From positions 1 through 36,677 of the forward strand of contig MGCF01000072.1 of NCBI GenBank assembly GCA_001788495.1: a stretch of 36,677 bases of DNA, in the 5' to 3' direction. A model generated the notes under the pieces. The model was not told where the DNA came from, ran no database searches, and saw nothing but the letters and a program-made list of their open reading frames with translations. This document shows, one piece after another, positions 16,142 to 27,697 of the stretch; position 1 is the stretch's first letter, and each line of letters opens with the position of its first letter. The DNA is from Candidatus Rokubacteria bacterium RIFCSPLOWO2_02_FULL_73_56. GTDB taxonomy: Bacteria; Methylomirabilota; Methylomirabilia; Rokubacteriales; CSP1-6. Both the position numbers and the translations under genes were made by a program.

Positions 16142-17470
16142 TTACTTGTTGATCCGGTTGTACTCGTCCAGGAGCTTGTTCGCCTCGCGCGCCGCCTCGT
16201 CGAGGGCCTCCTTCGGGGAGAGCCGGCCCGACAGCGCCTTCTCGACGGCGGTGTCCGTGATGTTGCGGATCTGGACGAAGTTGCCGAGCAGCACGCCGCG
16301 CGTGTTCGGCGTGTCGGGCCCCTCCTGGATCTGCTTGAAGGCCGTCTCGTGGTTCGGGTGCTTCACGAACCACTCCTGCTTCCGCAGCAGGGCCACGGCG
16401 GTCCTGGTCGCCGGGAAGTAGCCCGTGTCCATGTGCCACTTCGCCGTCTCCGCCGGAAGCGCGACGAAGCTGAAGAACTTCGCGATCGCGTCCAGCTCCT
16501 GCGGGCTCCGGCCCTTGCCCCGGAGCACCCAGAGCGAGGCGCCGCCGATCACCGACCTGCCGGCCGGCTGCCCCTCGATGCGCGGCAGGAACCCGGTGCC
16601 GACGGGGAACTTCGCGGCCTTCTCGATCGTCGTGACCTGCGAGGTGGACTGCATGAGCATCGCCACCTCGCCCGACAGGAACGCCTTGTTGGGGGCGTAC
16701 TCGCGCCCGCCGTAGGCCAGGAGCTTCTCGTCCGCCCACCGCTTCCACCGACCGAGCACCTCGACGCCGAACGGCTCGTTGAACAGCACGCGCGTGGCGC
16801 GCCCCTGGCGGCCGCTGCCGTGATCGGCGTAGGGCCGGTTGTGCATCGCGTGCGCCTGCTCGAACATCCACGAGGGCCAGCCGAACGTGATCGCGGCGCG
16901 CGCCGCGCCGGCCGCGACGATCTTCTTGCCCATCGCCTCGACGTCCTTGTACGTCGCGGGCGGCCGGGAGGGATCGAGCCCGGCCTTCTGGAACGCGTCC
17001 TTGTTGTAGTAGATGATGGCCGTGGACGAATTGAAGGGCATCGACGCGAGCTTCCCGCCCACCTGGTAGTAGTTCAGGATCGGCGCGATGTAGTCGTCGA
17101 AGTCGATGTCACCGGGCTTCACCACCTCGGTCACGGGGATGATCGCCCCGGAGTCGAGCATCGTCTGCGTGCCGACCTCGAACACCTGCACGATGTGCGG
17201 CGGGCTCCCCGCGCGGATGGCCGCGATGGCCTTCGTCACGGTCTCGCCGTAGTTGCCGGTGTAGAGCGGCTCGAGCACGTAGTTGGGATGGGTCTTGTTG
17301 AAGCCCGCCGCGATGTCCTTCGTGATCGCGTCGTAGCGGGCGCCGCCCATCGCGTGCCAGAGCGTGATCTTGACGGGCGCCTGCGCGGCGCCGGGCGGGA
17401 TCGCCGCGAGGAGCCCGACGACGCCGAGGAGGAGGACAACGACGCCACCGCGCGCGCATATCCTGGTCAT
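16142..17470 (-). CDS. UgpB-like solute-binding protein (set 2)
   Basis: This 442-residue periplasmic binding protein has a Sec signal (about 1-30, ending PPGAAQA). It is a clear paralogue of the UgpB at 12940-14322: ITLWHAMGG, TGNYGETVTKAIAAIR, QVFEVGTQTMLDSGAI, PFNSSTAIIYYNKDAFQKAG, FGWPSWMFEQAHAM, LLGNFVQIRNI. It lacks the Ala/Lys-rich insertion of set 1. The Trp and Arg positions that contact ligand in UgpB are kept, but the FASKNNGF segment is replaced by YADHGSG, so the ligand may differ (for example another glycerophosphodiester or sugar phosphate). The ATG has GGAAGGAG 5 bases upstream. It leads the set 2 operon. Confidence 0.92.
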   Translation of the reverse strand: MTRICARGGVVVLLLGVVGLLAAIPPGAAQAPVKITLWHAMGGARYDAITKDIAAGFNKTHPNYVLEPLYTGNYGETVTKAIAAIRAGSPPHIVQVFEVGTQTMLDSGAIIPVTEVVKPGDIDFDDYIAPILNYYQVGGKLASMPFNSSTAIIYYNKDAFQKAGLDPSRPPATYKDVEAMGKKIVAAGAARAAITFGWPSWMFEQAHAMHNRPYADHGSGRQGRATRVLFNEPFGVEVLGRWKRWADEKLLAYGGREYAPNKAFLSGEVAMLMQSTSQVTTIEKAAKFPVGTGFLPRIEGQPAGRSVIGGASLWVLRGKGRSPQELDAIAKFFSFVALPAETAKWHMDTGYFPATRTAVALLRKQEWFVKHPNHETAFKQIQEGPDTPNTRGVLLGNFVQIRNITDTAVEKALSGRLSPKEALDEAAREANKLLDEYNRINK

Positions 17471-17502
17471 GGCCGCTCCTTCCGTGTTCGAGGTGCGGGA
17501 GA

Positions 17503-17529
17503 CTTATATCATGGATCCCCGCGCCGGGG
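17503..17529 (-). promoter_or_regulatory. Candidate -10 before ugpB set 2 and hairpin after glpD
   Basis: TATAAG on the minus strand (17503-17508) would start transcription about 26 bases before the set 2 binding-protein ATG. No good -35 is visible. Just upstream, CCCCG/CGGGG with a 3-base loop (17517-17529) lies 14 bases past the glpD stop and may separate glpD transcription from set 2. Confidence 0.35.
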
Positions 17530-17542
17530 TCTCCGCCCGGCG

Positions 17543-19168
17543 CTACGGGGCCCTGAACCGGTGCGAGCGGGCCACGTACGCCTGGTAGGCGTCGAGCTCC
17601 GCGGCGAGGCGGCGCGGGCTCCAGCCGAGGAGCAGCGCCATCCGCGCGCCGATCGCCTCGGCGCAGTCGAGCCCCTGGCAGCCGCTCGTCCCGAGGCCCG
17701 TGCGCCGCAGCAGGAAATCCTGGAGCGACACCGCCAGCTCGTCCTGCACCGCCAGGTGCAGCTCGGCCCCGACGTCGGGGTTCGACGGGCACAGCCGCTC
17801 CGCGCCGCCCGCGACCTTGCCCGCGAGGTCGACGACGCGCGCGTAGCCGCGGCCGTAGATCGTCACCAGCGTCTCGAGCGTCTCGCGCGGCAGCCCCGAG
17901 GCCGCGACCTCGGCCGAGACGTCCATCCAGGCCCGCGCCTCGACGCGCCCGACCTCCTCGTCGGCGCCGTCGAGCGTCAGCCGGCCGGTGCGGCCGGGCG
18001 CCTTCCGGCCGAGCGCGCGGACGACCCGGTCGCCCAGCGCCTCGGCGAGGCTCCGGAAGCACGTGAGCTTCGTCCCCGTGATCGACAGGAAGCGCCCGCG
18101 CTCCTCCGCCACGATCCTGTGCGCGCGCGAGACCGCCGACTCGCGCCGGCCCTCCTCGAACGAGAGAGGCCGCACACCGGCGTACGTGTACGCCACGTGC
18201 TCGACGGCCACGCGGGGGTCGGGCAGCACGCGCCGCACCTCCCCGAGCAGGTACTCGACCTCGTCGCGCGTCGCGTGGAGGCGGTCGAGGTCGCCCTCGA
18301 AGTCGGTGTCGGTCGTCCCGACCAGCGAGAACTCGCGCCACGGGATGACGAAGATCATCCGGTCGTCCGCCGTGCTGTGGTAGACCGCGCGCTCGGTGAG
18401 CCGCGGCAGCAGGCAGTGGATGCCCTTGGTGCGCCGCAGGACGCGCTTGCCCCGCTCGTCGACCCCCGCGAGCGCGCGCAGATCGTCGACCCACGGCCCG
18501 GTCGCGTTCACGACGATGCGCGCGTGGAGGCGCGCGACCCGGTCCGAGAGGAGGTCCCGCACGCGCACGCCGGCGATCTCGCCGCGCGCGTCGCGCGCCA
18601 CCTCCTCGACCTGCGCGTAGTTGAATACGCGCGCCCCGTGCCGGTGCGCCGAGAGCACGTTCTCCAGGCAGAGCCGCTCCGGGTACACGAGGAGGTCGTC
18701 GAAGTAGTAGCCGGCGCCCCGCAGGTCCTGCGCGCGGATCGCGGGCTCCAGGGACAGCGCGTCGATCGCGGGGAGCACCCGGTAGCGCTCGCGGCCGTGG
18801 CCCGGCGTGAGCCAGTCGTAGAGCTTGAGGCCGACGCGCACCTTGACGAGGCTCCGCGACGACTCACGGTAGATGGGGACGAGGAACGCGAGCGGCCGCA
18901 CGAGGTGCGGCGCGAGGCGGGAGAGCGTCTCCCGCTCGCGCAGCGACTCGCGGACCAGGCCGAAGTCGAGCAGCTCGAGGTAGCGCAGCCCGCCGTGGAT
19001 CAGCTTGGAGGAGTAGGCCGTCGTGCCGGAGGCGAAGTCGCCCTTCTCGACGAGCGCGACCGACACGCCGCGCAGCGCCAGGTCGCGGGCGACGCCCGCC
19101 CCCGCCATGCCGCCGCCGACGACGACGACGTCGTACGCACCGTCTGCCAGCTCGTGCGGCCGCGTCAT
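17543..19168 (-). CDS. glpD: Aerobic-type glycerol-3-phosphate dehydrogenase
   Basis: This 541-residue FAD-dependent enzyme oxidises glycerol-3-phosphate to dihydroxyacetone phosphate and passes electrons to the quinone pool at the membrane face. The dinucleotide fold is DVVVVGGGMAGAGVARDLALRG (18-23 the glycine core). Family motifs follow: SSKLIHGGLRYLE, ARIVVNATGPWVDDL, TKGIHCLLPRL, FVIPWREFSLVGTTDTDF, and the C-terminal domain (TYAGVRPLSF, SITGTKLTCFR, CPSNPDVGAELH). The length agrees with the family. The ATG overlaps the HAD gene stop by 4 bases (ATGA, 19165-19168), so it belongs to a run of coupled genes that begins at the CoA-transferase or even at nuoL. Confidence 0.96.
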   Translation of the reverse strand: MTRPHELADGAYDVVVVGGGMAGAGVARDLALRGVSVALVEKGDFASGTTAYSSKLIHGGLRYLELLDFGLVRESLRERETLSRLAPHLVRPLAFLVPIYRESSRSLVKVRVGLKLYDWLTPGHGRERYRVLPAIDALSLEPAIRAQDLRGAGYYFDDLLVYPERLCLENVLSAHRHGARVFNYAQVEEVARDARGEIAGVRVRDLLSDRVARLHARIVVNATGPWVDDLRALAGVDERGKRVLRRTKGIHCLLPRLTERAVYHSTADDRMIFVIPWREFSLVGTTDTDFEGDLDRLHATRDEVEYLLGEVRRVLPDPRVAVEHVAYTYAGVRPLSFEEGRRESAVSRAHRIVAEERGRFLSITGTKLTCFRSLAEALGDRVVRALGRKAPGRTGRLTLDGADEEVGRVEARAWMDVSAEVAASGLPRETLETLVTIYGRGYARVVDLAGKVAGGAERLCPSNPDVGAELHLAVQDELAVSLQDFLLRRTGLGTSGCQGLDCAEAIGARMALLLGWSPRRLAAELDAYQAYVARSHRFRAP

Positions 19169-19953
19169 GGCTCGAGCAGCTCCCGGATCGATGGTAGCAC
19201 GAGGTCCGGAGCGATCTCGGCGATGCGCGGGTCGGCGGCGGCGGTGACGCCGGTCAGCACGAGCACGGTGGCGAGCCCGAGCCGCTTGCCCATGGCGATA
19301 TCGGTCTCGAGCCGGTCGCCGACGATCGCGCACTCGCCGGCCGCCACGCCGAGGCGCTCCAGCGCGACCTCGAGGATGAGCGGCGAGGGCTTCCCCACGG
19401 TGACCTCGACGGTGGCACCGGTGACGGCTTCGACCGCGGCGGTCATCCCCGCGCAGTCCGGGATCTCGCCGTCCTCCGTCGGGCACGTCCGGTCGGGATT
19501 CGTCGCGATCAGGCGCGCGCCGCCGCGCACCGCCTGGAGCGCCGTGTTGAGCTTCGCGTAGTCGAACGTCCGGTCGAACGCGATCACGACCCACCGCACG
19601 CGCGGGTCGGGGCGCACCTCGAAGCCGTGCGCGGCGAGCTCGGCCAGCAGCGGCGCCTCCCCGATCACGAACACCGGCGCCCCCGGGTCGAGGCGGCGCA
19701 GGTGGCGCGCGAGCACGAGCGAGGAGGTGACGACGTCGGCGGCGCCCGCCGGCACGCCCAGGCGCGTCAGCTTGGCCGCGTAGTCGGCGCGCGTCTCGAG
19801 CGGCTTGTTGGACAGGAAGGCGACGCGCCGCCCCGCGGCGCGCAGGGCGGCGATCGTCGTGTCGGCGCCCGGGATCAGCGCCTCGCCGCGATAGACGGTG
19901 CCGTCGAGGTCGAAGAGCCAGCCGCGGTGCGGCAGCCGGACGGACGCGGTCAC
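19165..19953 (-). CDS. HAD-superfamily phosphatase, NagD/PGP-like
   Basis: This 262-residue HAD subfamily IIA hydrolase has nucleophile motif FDLDGTVYRG (Asp15, Asp17), motif II FLSNK, the C2 cap in the middle, Lys188 in VTVGKPSP, and motif IV VGDRLETDI (Asp213, Asp218). Family members dephosphorylate small phosphoesters such as UMP, 4-nitrophenyl phosphate, phosphoglycolate or glycerol-3-phosphate. The 4-base overlaps with glpD (ATGA) and the CoA-transferase (GTGA) make a glycerol-3-phosphate or glycolytic phosphoester role attractive, but substrate cannot be read from sequence. The GTG start is fixed by the overlap and by the hydrophobic WLFDLDG strand beginning at residue 12. Confidence 0.92.
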   Translation of the reverse strand: MTASVRLPHRGWLFDLDGTVYRGEALIPGADTTIAALRAAGRRVAFLSNKPLETRADYAAKLTRLGVPAGAADVVTSSLVLARHLRRLDPGAPVFVIGEAPLLAELAAHGFEVRPDPRVRWVVIAFDRTFDYAKLNTALQAVRGGARLIATNPDRTCPTEDGEIPDCAGMTAAVEAVTGATVEVTVGKPSPLILEVALERLGVAAGECAIVGDRLETDIAMGKRLGLATVLVLTGVTAAADPRIAEIAPDLVLPSIRELLEP

Positions 19954-21179
19954 ACCCGCACGGTGCGCGCGGCGACCAGCCGCGCGATCTCGGCGGGCCG
20001 GTACCGGATCTCCGCGAGGATCCGGCGCGTGTCCGCGCCGAGCGGCGGCGCGTGCCGCCGGAGCCGCGGCGGCGTCGCCGTCAGGCGCAGCGGGAACCCC
20101 ATCATCCGCAGGCGGCCCGCCTTCGGGTGCCGCGTCTCGAGGATCGCGCCGTTGGCGCGGAGCTGCGGGTGCTCGAACACCTGCGCGCCCCAGCTCACGC
20201 GCCCGGCGGGCACGCCGGCGGGGACCAGGACGGCGAGCCACTCGTCGGTCGTGCGCGTCCGGAACCGGGCCTCGAGCAGGGGCCGGACCTCGAGCTGGCG
20301 CTCGACGAACCGCGCCCACGGCGTGTAGCGCGGGTCGGTGAGCAGGGCCGCGAGCCCGAGCGCGCGGCAGAGCCGCTCCCAGAGCCGCTCCGCCAGCGCC
20401 GCGATCGTGATGAAGCCGTCGGCGGTCGCGTAGGCGCCGTACACCGTCATGCGGGGCACCGCGAGCTCGGGCGCCGCCTCGTGCTCGAGCCAGATGAAGC
20501 GGTGGGCCTGGAGCGCGATGGCGACGCTCGCGAGCGCGGCCTCCACCCCCTGGGCGCGGCCGGTCCGCTCGCGGTGCAGCAGCGCGAGCGCCACGCCGAG
20601 CGCGACCATCAGCGCGCCCCCCGTGTCCGTCATCGGCGCCGCGTTGACCAGCGGCGGGCTCACGCCGTCGGGATGCGGCAGGAGCAGCCCCGTCTCGCCG
20701 CACACGACGATGTCGAAGGCGCGCCGGTCGGCCTGCGGGCCGCGCGCACCGAAGCCCGACAGCGTCGCGACGATCAGCCGCGGGTGGCGGCGAGCGAGGC
20801 GCTTGGCGTCGAGCCCGAGCCTGGCCAGCACCTGCGGCGCCCAGTTGGTGAGGAGCACGTCGGCGCTCCCGAGGAGCCGCTCGAGCACGCGGCGGCCCGC
20901 GGGGGCGCCGAGGTCGAGCGAGAGGCTGCGCTTGTTGCGGTTGATCGCGAGGAAGAGCTGGCTCATCCCGGCGGGCGACGGCCGGCCCCAGCGCCGCCAG
21001 TCCTCGCCCTCGAGCGACTCGACCTTGACCACGTCGGCGCCGAAGTCGGCGAGGTGCATCGCGGCGAGGGGCGCCGAGAGGTGGTGCGCCATCTCGACGA
21101 CGCGATAGCCGGCGAGCGGCGCCCCGGGGCGCGGGCGACGGGCGCGGCGCGCGGGACGGGCGGCAGGCCGGCGTCGCAC
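19950..21179 (-). CDS. Family III CoA-transferase (CaiB/BaiF)
   Basis: This 409-residue enzyme moves CoA between carboxylic acids through an aspartyl-CoA intermediate. Typical segments are YRVVEMAHHLSAPLAAMHLADFGADVVKVE, NRNKRSLSLDL, DVLLTNWAP, LSGFGARGP and the catalytic region PMTDTGGALMVALGVALALL, where Asp185 is the likely nucleophile. The C-terminal half has the ATADGFITIAAL and QVFEHPQLRANGAI motifs. The first 20 residues are arginine-rich (RRRPAARPARRARRPRP) and unlike the usual short start, but no later start codon precedes the conserved GYRVVEM, so the GTG at 21179 is kept with some doubt. It lies 6 bases after nuoN. Substrate unknown. Confidence 0.9.
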   Translation of the reverse strand: MRRRPAARPARRARRPRPGAPLAGYRVVEMAHHLSAPLAAMHLADFGADVVKVESLEGEDWRRWGRPSPAGMSQLFLAINRNKRSLSLDLGAPAGRRVLERLLGSADVLLTNWAPQVLARLGLDAKRLARRHPRLIVATLSGFGARGPQADRRAFDIVVCGETGLLLPHPDGVSPPLVNAAPMTDTGGALMVALGVALALLHRERTGRAQGVEAALASVAIALQAHRFIWLEHEAAPELAVPRMTVYGAYATADGFITIAALAERLWERLCRALGLAALLTDPRYTPWARFVERQLEVRPLLEARFRTRTTDEWLAVLVPAGVPAGRVSWGAQVFEHPQLRANGAILETRHPKAGRLRMMGFPLRLTATPPRLRRHAPPLGADTRRILAEIRYRPAEIARLVAARTVRV

Positions 21180-21185
21180 CGGGCC

Positions 21186-22636
21186 CTACCGCAGCAGGGG
21201 CGCGACGGCCGCCTGGGCGAGGTCCGCGAACGGCGCCGGCATCACGCCGAGCACCACGATGCCGACCAGCGCGATCGCCAGCGCGAGGCCGCCGGCGAAC
21301 GAGGGCGCCCACGCGGCCGCCGCCCCCTCGGGCTCGCGCATGTACATGTACACGAGCACGCGCAGGTAGTAGTACGCGGCGACCGCCGAGTTCAGCACCC
21401 CGATCACGGCGAGCCAGACGTAGCCCGCGCGCACGGCGGCGCCGAAGAGGTAGAACTTGCCGACGAACCCGGCGAGCGGCGGGATGCCGACGAGCGACAG
21501 CAGGAACAGCCCGAGCGTCGCCGCGAGCACGGGGTGGCGCCGCGCGAGCCCCGCGTAGTCGCCGACCTCCACCGCCTCCTCGCCCGCGCGCGTGCACAGC
21601 GTGATCACGCCGAAGGTGCCGACCGTGGTGAACGTGTACGCGAGCAGGTAGAAGAGCACGGCGCCCGCGCCCGGCACGCCGCCCGCGACGAGGCCGACCA
21701 GCATGTAGCCGACGTGCGCGATCGACGAGTAGGCGAGCATCCGCTTCAGGTTCGACTGGGCGATCGCGACGACGTTGCCGAGCGTCATCGTCACGACGGC
21801 CACGGCCCACAGGAGCACCGTCCAGTCGGCCTGCGCGCTCCGCAGCGCCACGACGAGCACGCGGATCAGCGCCGCGAACGCGGCGGCCTTGGAGCCCGTC
21901 GCGATCAGCGCGGTCACGCTCGTCGGCGCGCCCTGGTACACGTCCGGCGCCCACATGTGGAAGGGCACCGCCGAGGTCTTGAAGCCGAAGCCCACGAGCA
22001 GGAGGCCCAGCCCGATCGCCAGCAGCGGGTCGTGTCCCCGGCCGGCCGTCGCGGCGGCGATCCGGTCGAGGTTGGTCGCGCCGGTCGCGCCGTACACGAG
22101 CGCGATGCCGTAGAGCATGAACGACGAGGCGAACGCGCCGAGCAGGAAGTACTTCATCGACGCCTCGCCGGAGGCCAGCTCGCGCTTGAACAGGCCGGCG
22201 AGGACGTAGAGGGACAGGGACATCAGCTCGAGCGCGAGGAACACGACGATCAGGTCGCCCGCGGCCGCGAGCAGCATCATGCCGGCCGTCGCGAAGAGCA
22301 CGAGCGCGTAGTACTCGCCCGACTCGGCGCCGACGCGCCGCAGGTAGTCGACCGAGAGCAGGATGATCAGCGCCACCGCGTAGCAGATCACGACGTTCGC
22401 GAACAGCGCGAAGCCGTCGAGCACGACCATGCCGTCGAACGCGCGGCCCGGGCTGCCCCAGCGCCACAGCGTCGCGAGCAGCGCGCCGACGACGCCCACG
22501 AGGCCGAGCGTCGCCAGCAGGTCCCGGCCGCCGCGGCGCGGGAGCAGGTCCGCGAGCAGGACGAGGCCGGCCGCGGCGAGCACGATCAGGGTCGGCAGCA
22601 GCGGCCCGAGGCTGACGACGGGGAACGCGGCCCCGC

Positions 22637-22640
<4 letters not shown>
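21186..22640 (-). CDS. nuoN: NADH-quinone oxidoreductase subunit N
   Basis: This 484-residue antiporter-like membrane subunit of complex I has about 14 membrane helices. The proton-channel glutamate is in FLALELMSLSLYVLAG (Glu138) and the broken-helix lysine is in GFGFKTSAVPFHMWAPDVYQ (Lys221). The second Lys/His series lies in IAQSNLKRMLAYSSIAHVGYM, and GIPPLAGFVGKFYLF follows. Length matches E. coli NuoN (485). The ATG overlaps nuoM by 4 bases, making nuoL-M-N a tightly coupled run. Confidence 0.97.
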
Positions 22641-26010
<3,370 letters not shown>

Positions 26011-26016
26011 CGCGCC

Positions 26017-26045
26017 ACTCTACGAAGGCTTGCCGGGGGTGTCAA
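26017..26045 (-). promoter_or_regulatory. Sigma70-like promoter of nuoL
   Basis: On the minus strand a perfect TTGACA (26040-26045), a 17-bp spacer and TAGAGT (26017-26022, four of six consensus bases) precede nuoL. Only 6 bases lie between the -10 and the GTG, so the predicted transcription start coincides with the start codon. This is the best -35/-10 pair in the window. Confidence 0.7.
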
Positions 26046-26080
26046 GCACGCGGGGGCGCGCGAGCGTCGCGCGACGGGCG

Positions 26081-26089
26081 TGCTATCAT
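26081..26089 (+). promoter_or_regulatory. Extended -10 promoter of the M23 peptidase gene
   Basis: TGC followed by TATCAT (five of six consensus bases) ends 7 bases before the GTG start of the peptidase gene, placing the expected +1 at the start codon. There is no good -35, which extended -10 promoters can lack. It is divergent from the nuoL promoter in the same 86-bp gap. Confidence 0.55.
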
Positions 26090-26096
26090 CGACCTC

Positions 26097-27509
26097 GTGC
26101 CGCCGCAGTCCCGGACGAAAACCTGGGTGCTCGTCGTCCTCGTCCTGCTCCTCGTCGTGGTCGGCGGCGTGTCCTACCTCGGCTGGCGCCAGTCGGTCCC
26201 GGGCGTCACCTCCCTGGCGGCGCCGCCGCGCACGATCGGGCAGAAGACCGTCGTCAAGCTCGCGCTCGAGGCCCGGCGCGGCAACATCGCGCGGACCGAG
26301 GTGCGCCTCGTGCAGGCGGGCAGGGCGGTCGTGGCCCTCAGGCAGGAGGGCGCCTTCGGTCGGCGCGTCGAGGTGCCGGTGACGCTCGAGAGCGCGGCGC
26401 TCGGGCTGCGCGAGGGCGGCGCCGCGCTCGAGGTGTGGGCCCGCGACGACTTCTGGCGCCCGCTCCGCTTCGACGAGCGCCCGATCGCGAGCCATCCGAT
26501 CACGGTGGACCTCACGCCGCCGCGGATCGACGTCCTCGCGGCGACGCGGTACGTCTCGCCCGGCGGCGCCGGCCTCGTGGCGTTCCGTGTGACCGGCGCG
26601 GCGCGCGCGACGGTGAGCGCCGGCACCCGCGAGTTCCCCAGCTTCGCGTACGGCGCGCCCGACGCCGGCACCCGGGTCGCGCTGCTCGCGCTGCCCTGGG
26701 ACGTCCCGCCGGGCACGCCGCTCGGCATCACCGCGCAGGACGAGGCGGGTAACATCGCCGCGCGCGGGATCCCCGCCGAGCTCAAGCCGCGGCGGTTCCC
26801 CACGGACACGATCGAGGTCAAGGACAGCTTCCTCCGGCTCAAGGTCCCCGAGCTGCTGCCGCAGCGCCCGCCCTCGCAGCCGCTGCTCGAGGGCTTCCTG
26901 GTCGTCAATCGCGATCTCCGCCGCCAGGCCGAGGCGGAAAAGCTCCGGACCGGGCGGACGACGGCCGAGAAGCCCCTGTGGCACGGCGCGTTCGCGCAGC
27001 CCCGCAACACGAAGGTGTTCGCGAACTTCGCCGAGACGCGCACGTACCTGTACGCCGGCCGCGAGGTGGACCGCCAGGTGCACTACGGCTACGATCTCGC
27101 GTCCACCAAGCAGTCGCCCGTGCCCGCGGCCAACGCGGGCGTCGTGGCCTTCGCGGCGCCGCTCACGATCTACGGCAACGCGGTGATCGTGGACCACGGC
27201 TGGGGCCTCCAGACGCTCTACGCGCACCTCTCGCGGATCGACGTCAAGGTCGGCGAGACGGTCGAGCAGGGCCAGGAGCTCGGGCGGACGGGGACGACGG
27301 GCCTCGCGGTCGGCGACCACCTGCACTTCGAGGTGCTCGTCCACGGCGTGTCCGTGACGCCGCTCGAGTGGTGGGACGCGAAGTGGATCCGCGACCGCAT
27401 CGCCAAGCCGCTCCGCGAGGCGGGGCTCCCCGCGATCAGCGGCGCCGAGGGGACGGACGAGCCGGAGCCGGCGCCGCCGGCGCCCGGCGCGCGCCGCCGC
27501 GCCCGCTAG
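26097..27509 (+). CDS. Membrane-anchored M23 family metallopeptidase
   Basis: This 470-residue LytM/M23-type endopeptidase is predicted to cleave peptidoglycan cross-links outside the inner membrane. A single N-terminal anchor (about 10-29, VLVVLVLLLVVVGGVSYLGW) is followed by a region with beta-rich, Ig-like character (about 50-225, including TPPRIDVLAATRYVSPGGAG). The C-terminal M23 domain (about 300-430) has zinc ligands in VHYGYD (His329, Asp333) and DHLHFEV (His408, His410), plus TLYAHLS (His377) and VDHGWG. All catalytic residues are present, so it should be active rather than an EnvC-type activator. It ends with a Pro/Ala/Arg tail. The GTG start is supported by the promoter position. 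It stands alone and ends inside a palindromic element. Confidence 0.92.
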   Translation: MPPQSRTKTWVLVVLVLLLVVVGGVSYLGWRQSVPGVTSLAAPPRTIGQKTVVKLALEARRGNIARTEVRLVQAGRAVVALRQEGAFGRRVEVPVTLESAALGLREGGAALEVWARDDFWRPLRFDERPIASHPITVDLTPPRIDVLAATRYVSPGGAGLVAFRVTGAARATVSAGTREFPSFAYGAPDAGTRVALLALPWDVPPGTPLGITAQDEAGNIAARGIPAELKPRRFPTDTIEVKDSFLRLKVPELLPQRPPSQPLLEGFLVVNRDLRRQAEAEKLRTGRTTAEKPLWHGAFAQPRNTKVFANFAETRTYLYAGREVDRQVHYGYDLASTKQSPVPAANAGVVAFAAPLTIYGNAVIVDHGWGLQTLYAHLSRIDVKVGETVEQGQELGRTGTTGLAVGDHLHFEVLVHGVSVTPLEWWDAKWIRDRIAKPLREAGLPAISGAEGTDEPEPAPPAPGARRRAR

Positions 27510-27601
27510 CGCGCATTATTCGCGAACGGCGCTGGCGCGACCGGGCGGGTGGCGCAGGGTGCGGCCCCCGCGCGCGCTGACCGTTCGCGAATAATGCGCG
27601 C
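27509..27601. repeat. 93-bp palindromic element with perfect 21-bp inverted arms
   Basis: The arm at 27509-27529 begins at the last base of the peptidase stop codon, and its exact reverse complement is at 27581-27601, with a 51-bp spacer. Each arm contains CATTATTCGCGAACGG, an AT-rich island with the internal palindrome TTCGCGAA, unlike the surrounding GC-rich DNA. The spacer is GC-rich with no obvious pairing. It lies between convergent genes. It could be a two-way terminator, a REP/BIME-like or MITE-like repeat, or a protein-binding site. No second copy is evident elsewhere in the window. Confidence 0.85.
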
Positions 27602-27666
27602 AAGGACGCTCTCGGCGTATCGAAGAGCACCGCGGCACGGCCGCGCCGCTCGGCGCGTTGGGGGGC

Positions 27667-27693
27667 ATGGGGGGCCATCTCGGGGCCCCCCAT
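27667..27693 (-). terminator. GC hairpin after the RraA-family gene
   Basis: A perfect 10-bp stem (ATGGGGGGCC and its complement) with a 7-base loop starts 4 bases past the RraA-like stop on the minus strand. It has no T-tract. The 188-bp gap 27510-27697 holds this hairpin and the palindromic element, and about 65 bp between them with nothing recognisable. Confidence 0.5.
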
Positions 27694-27697
27694 CCGG

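Noticed and set aside
27509-27601. Insertion sequence ends or an attachment site
   Set aside because: The 51-bp spacer holds no transposase, no target-site duplication is evident outside the arms, and no tRNA or integrase is near.
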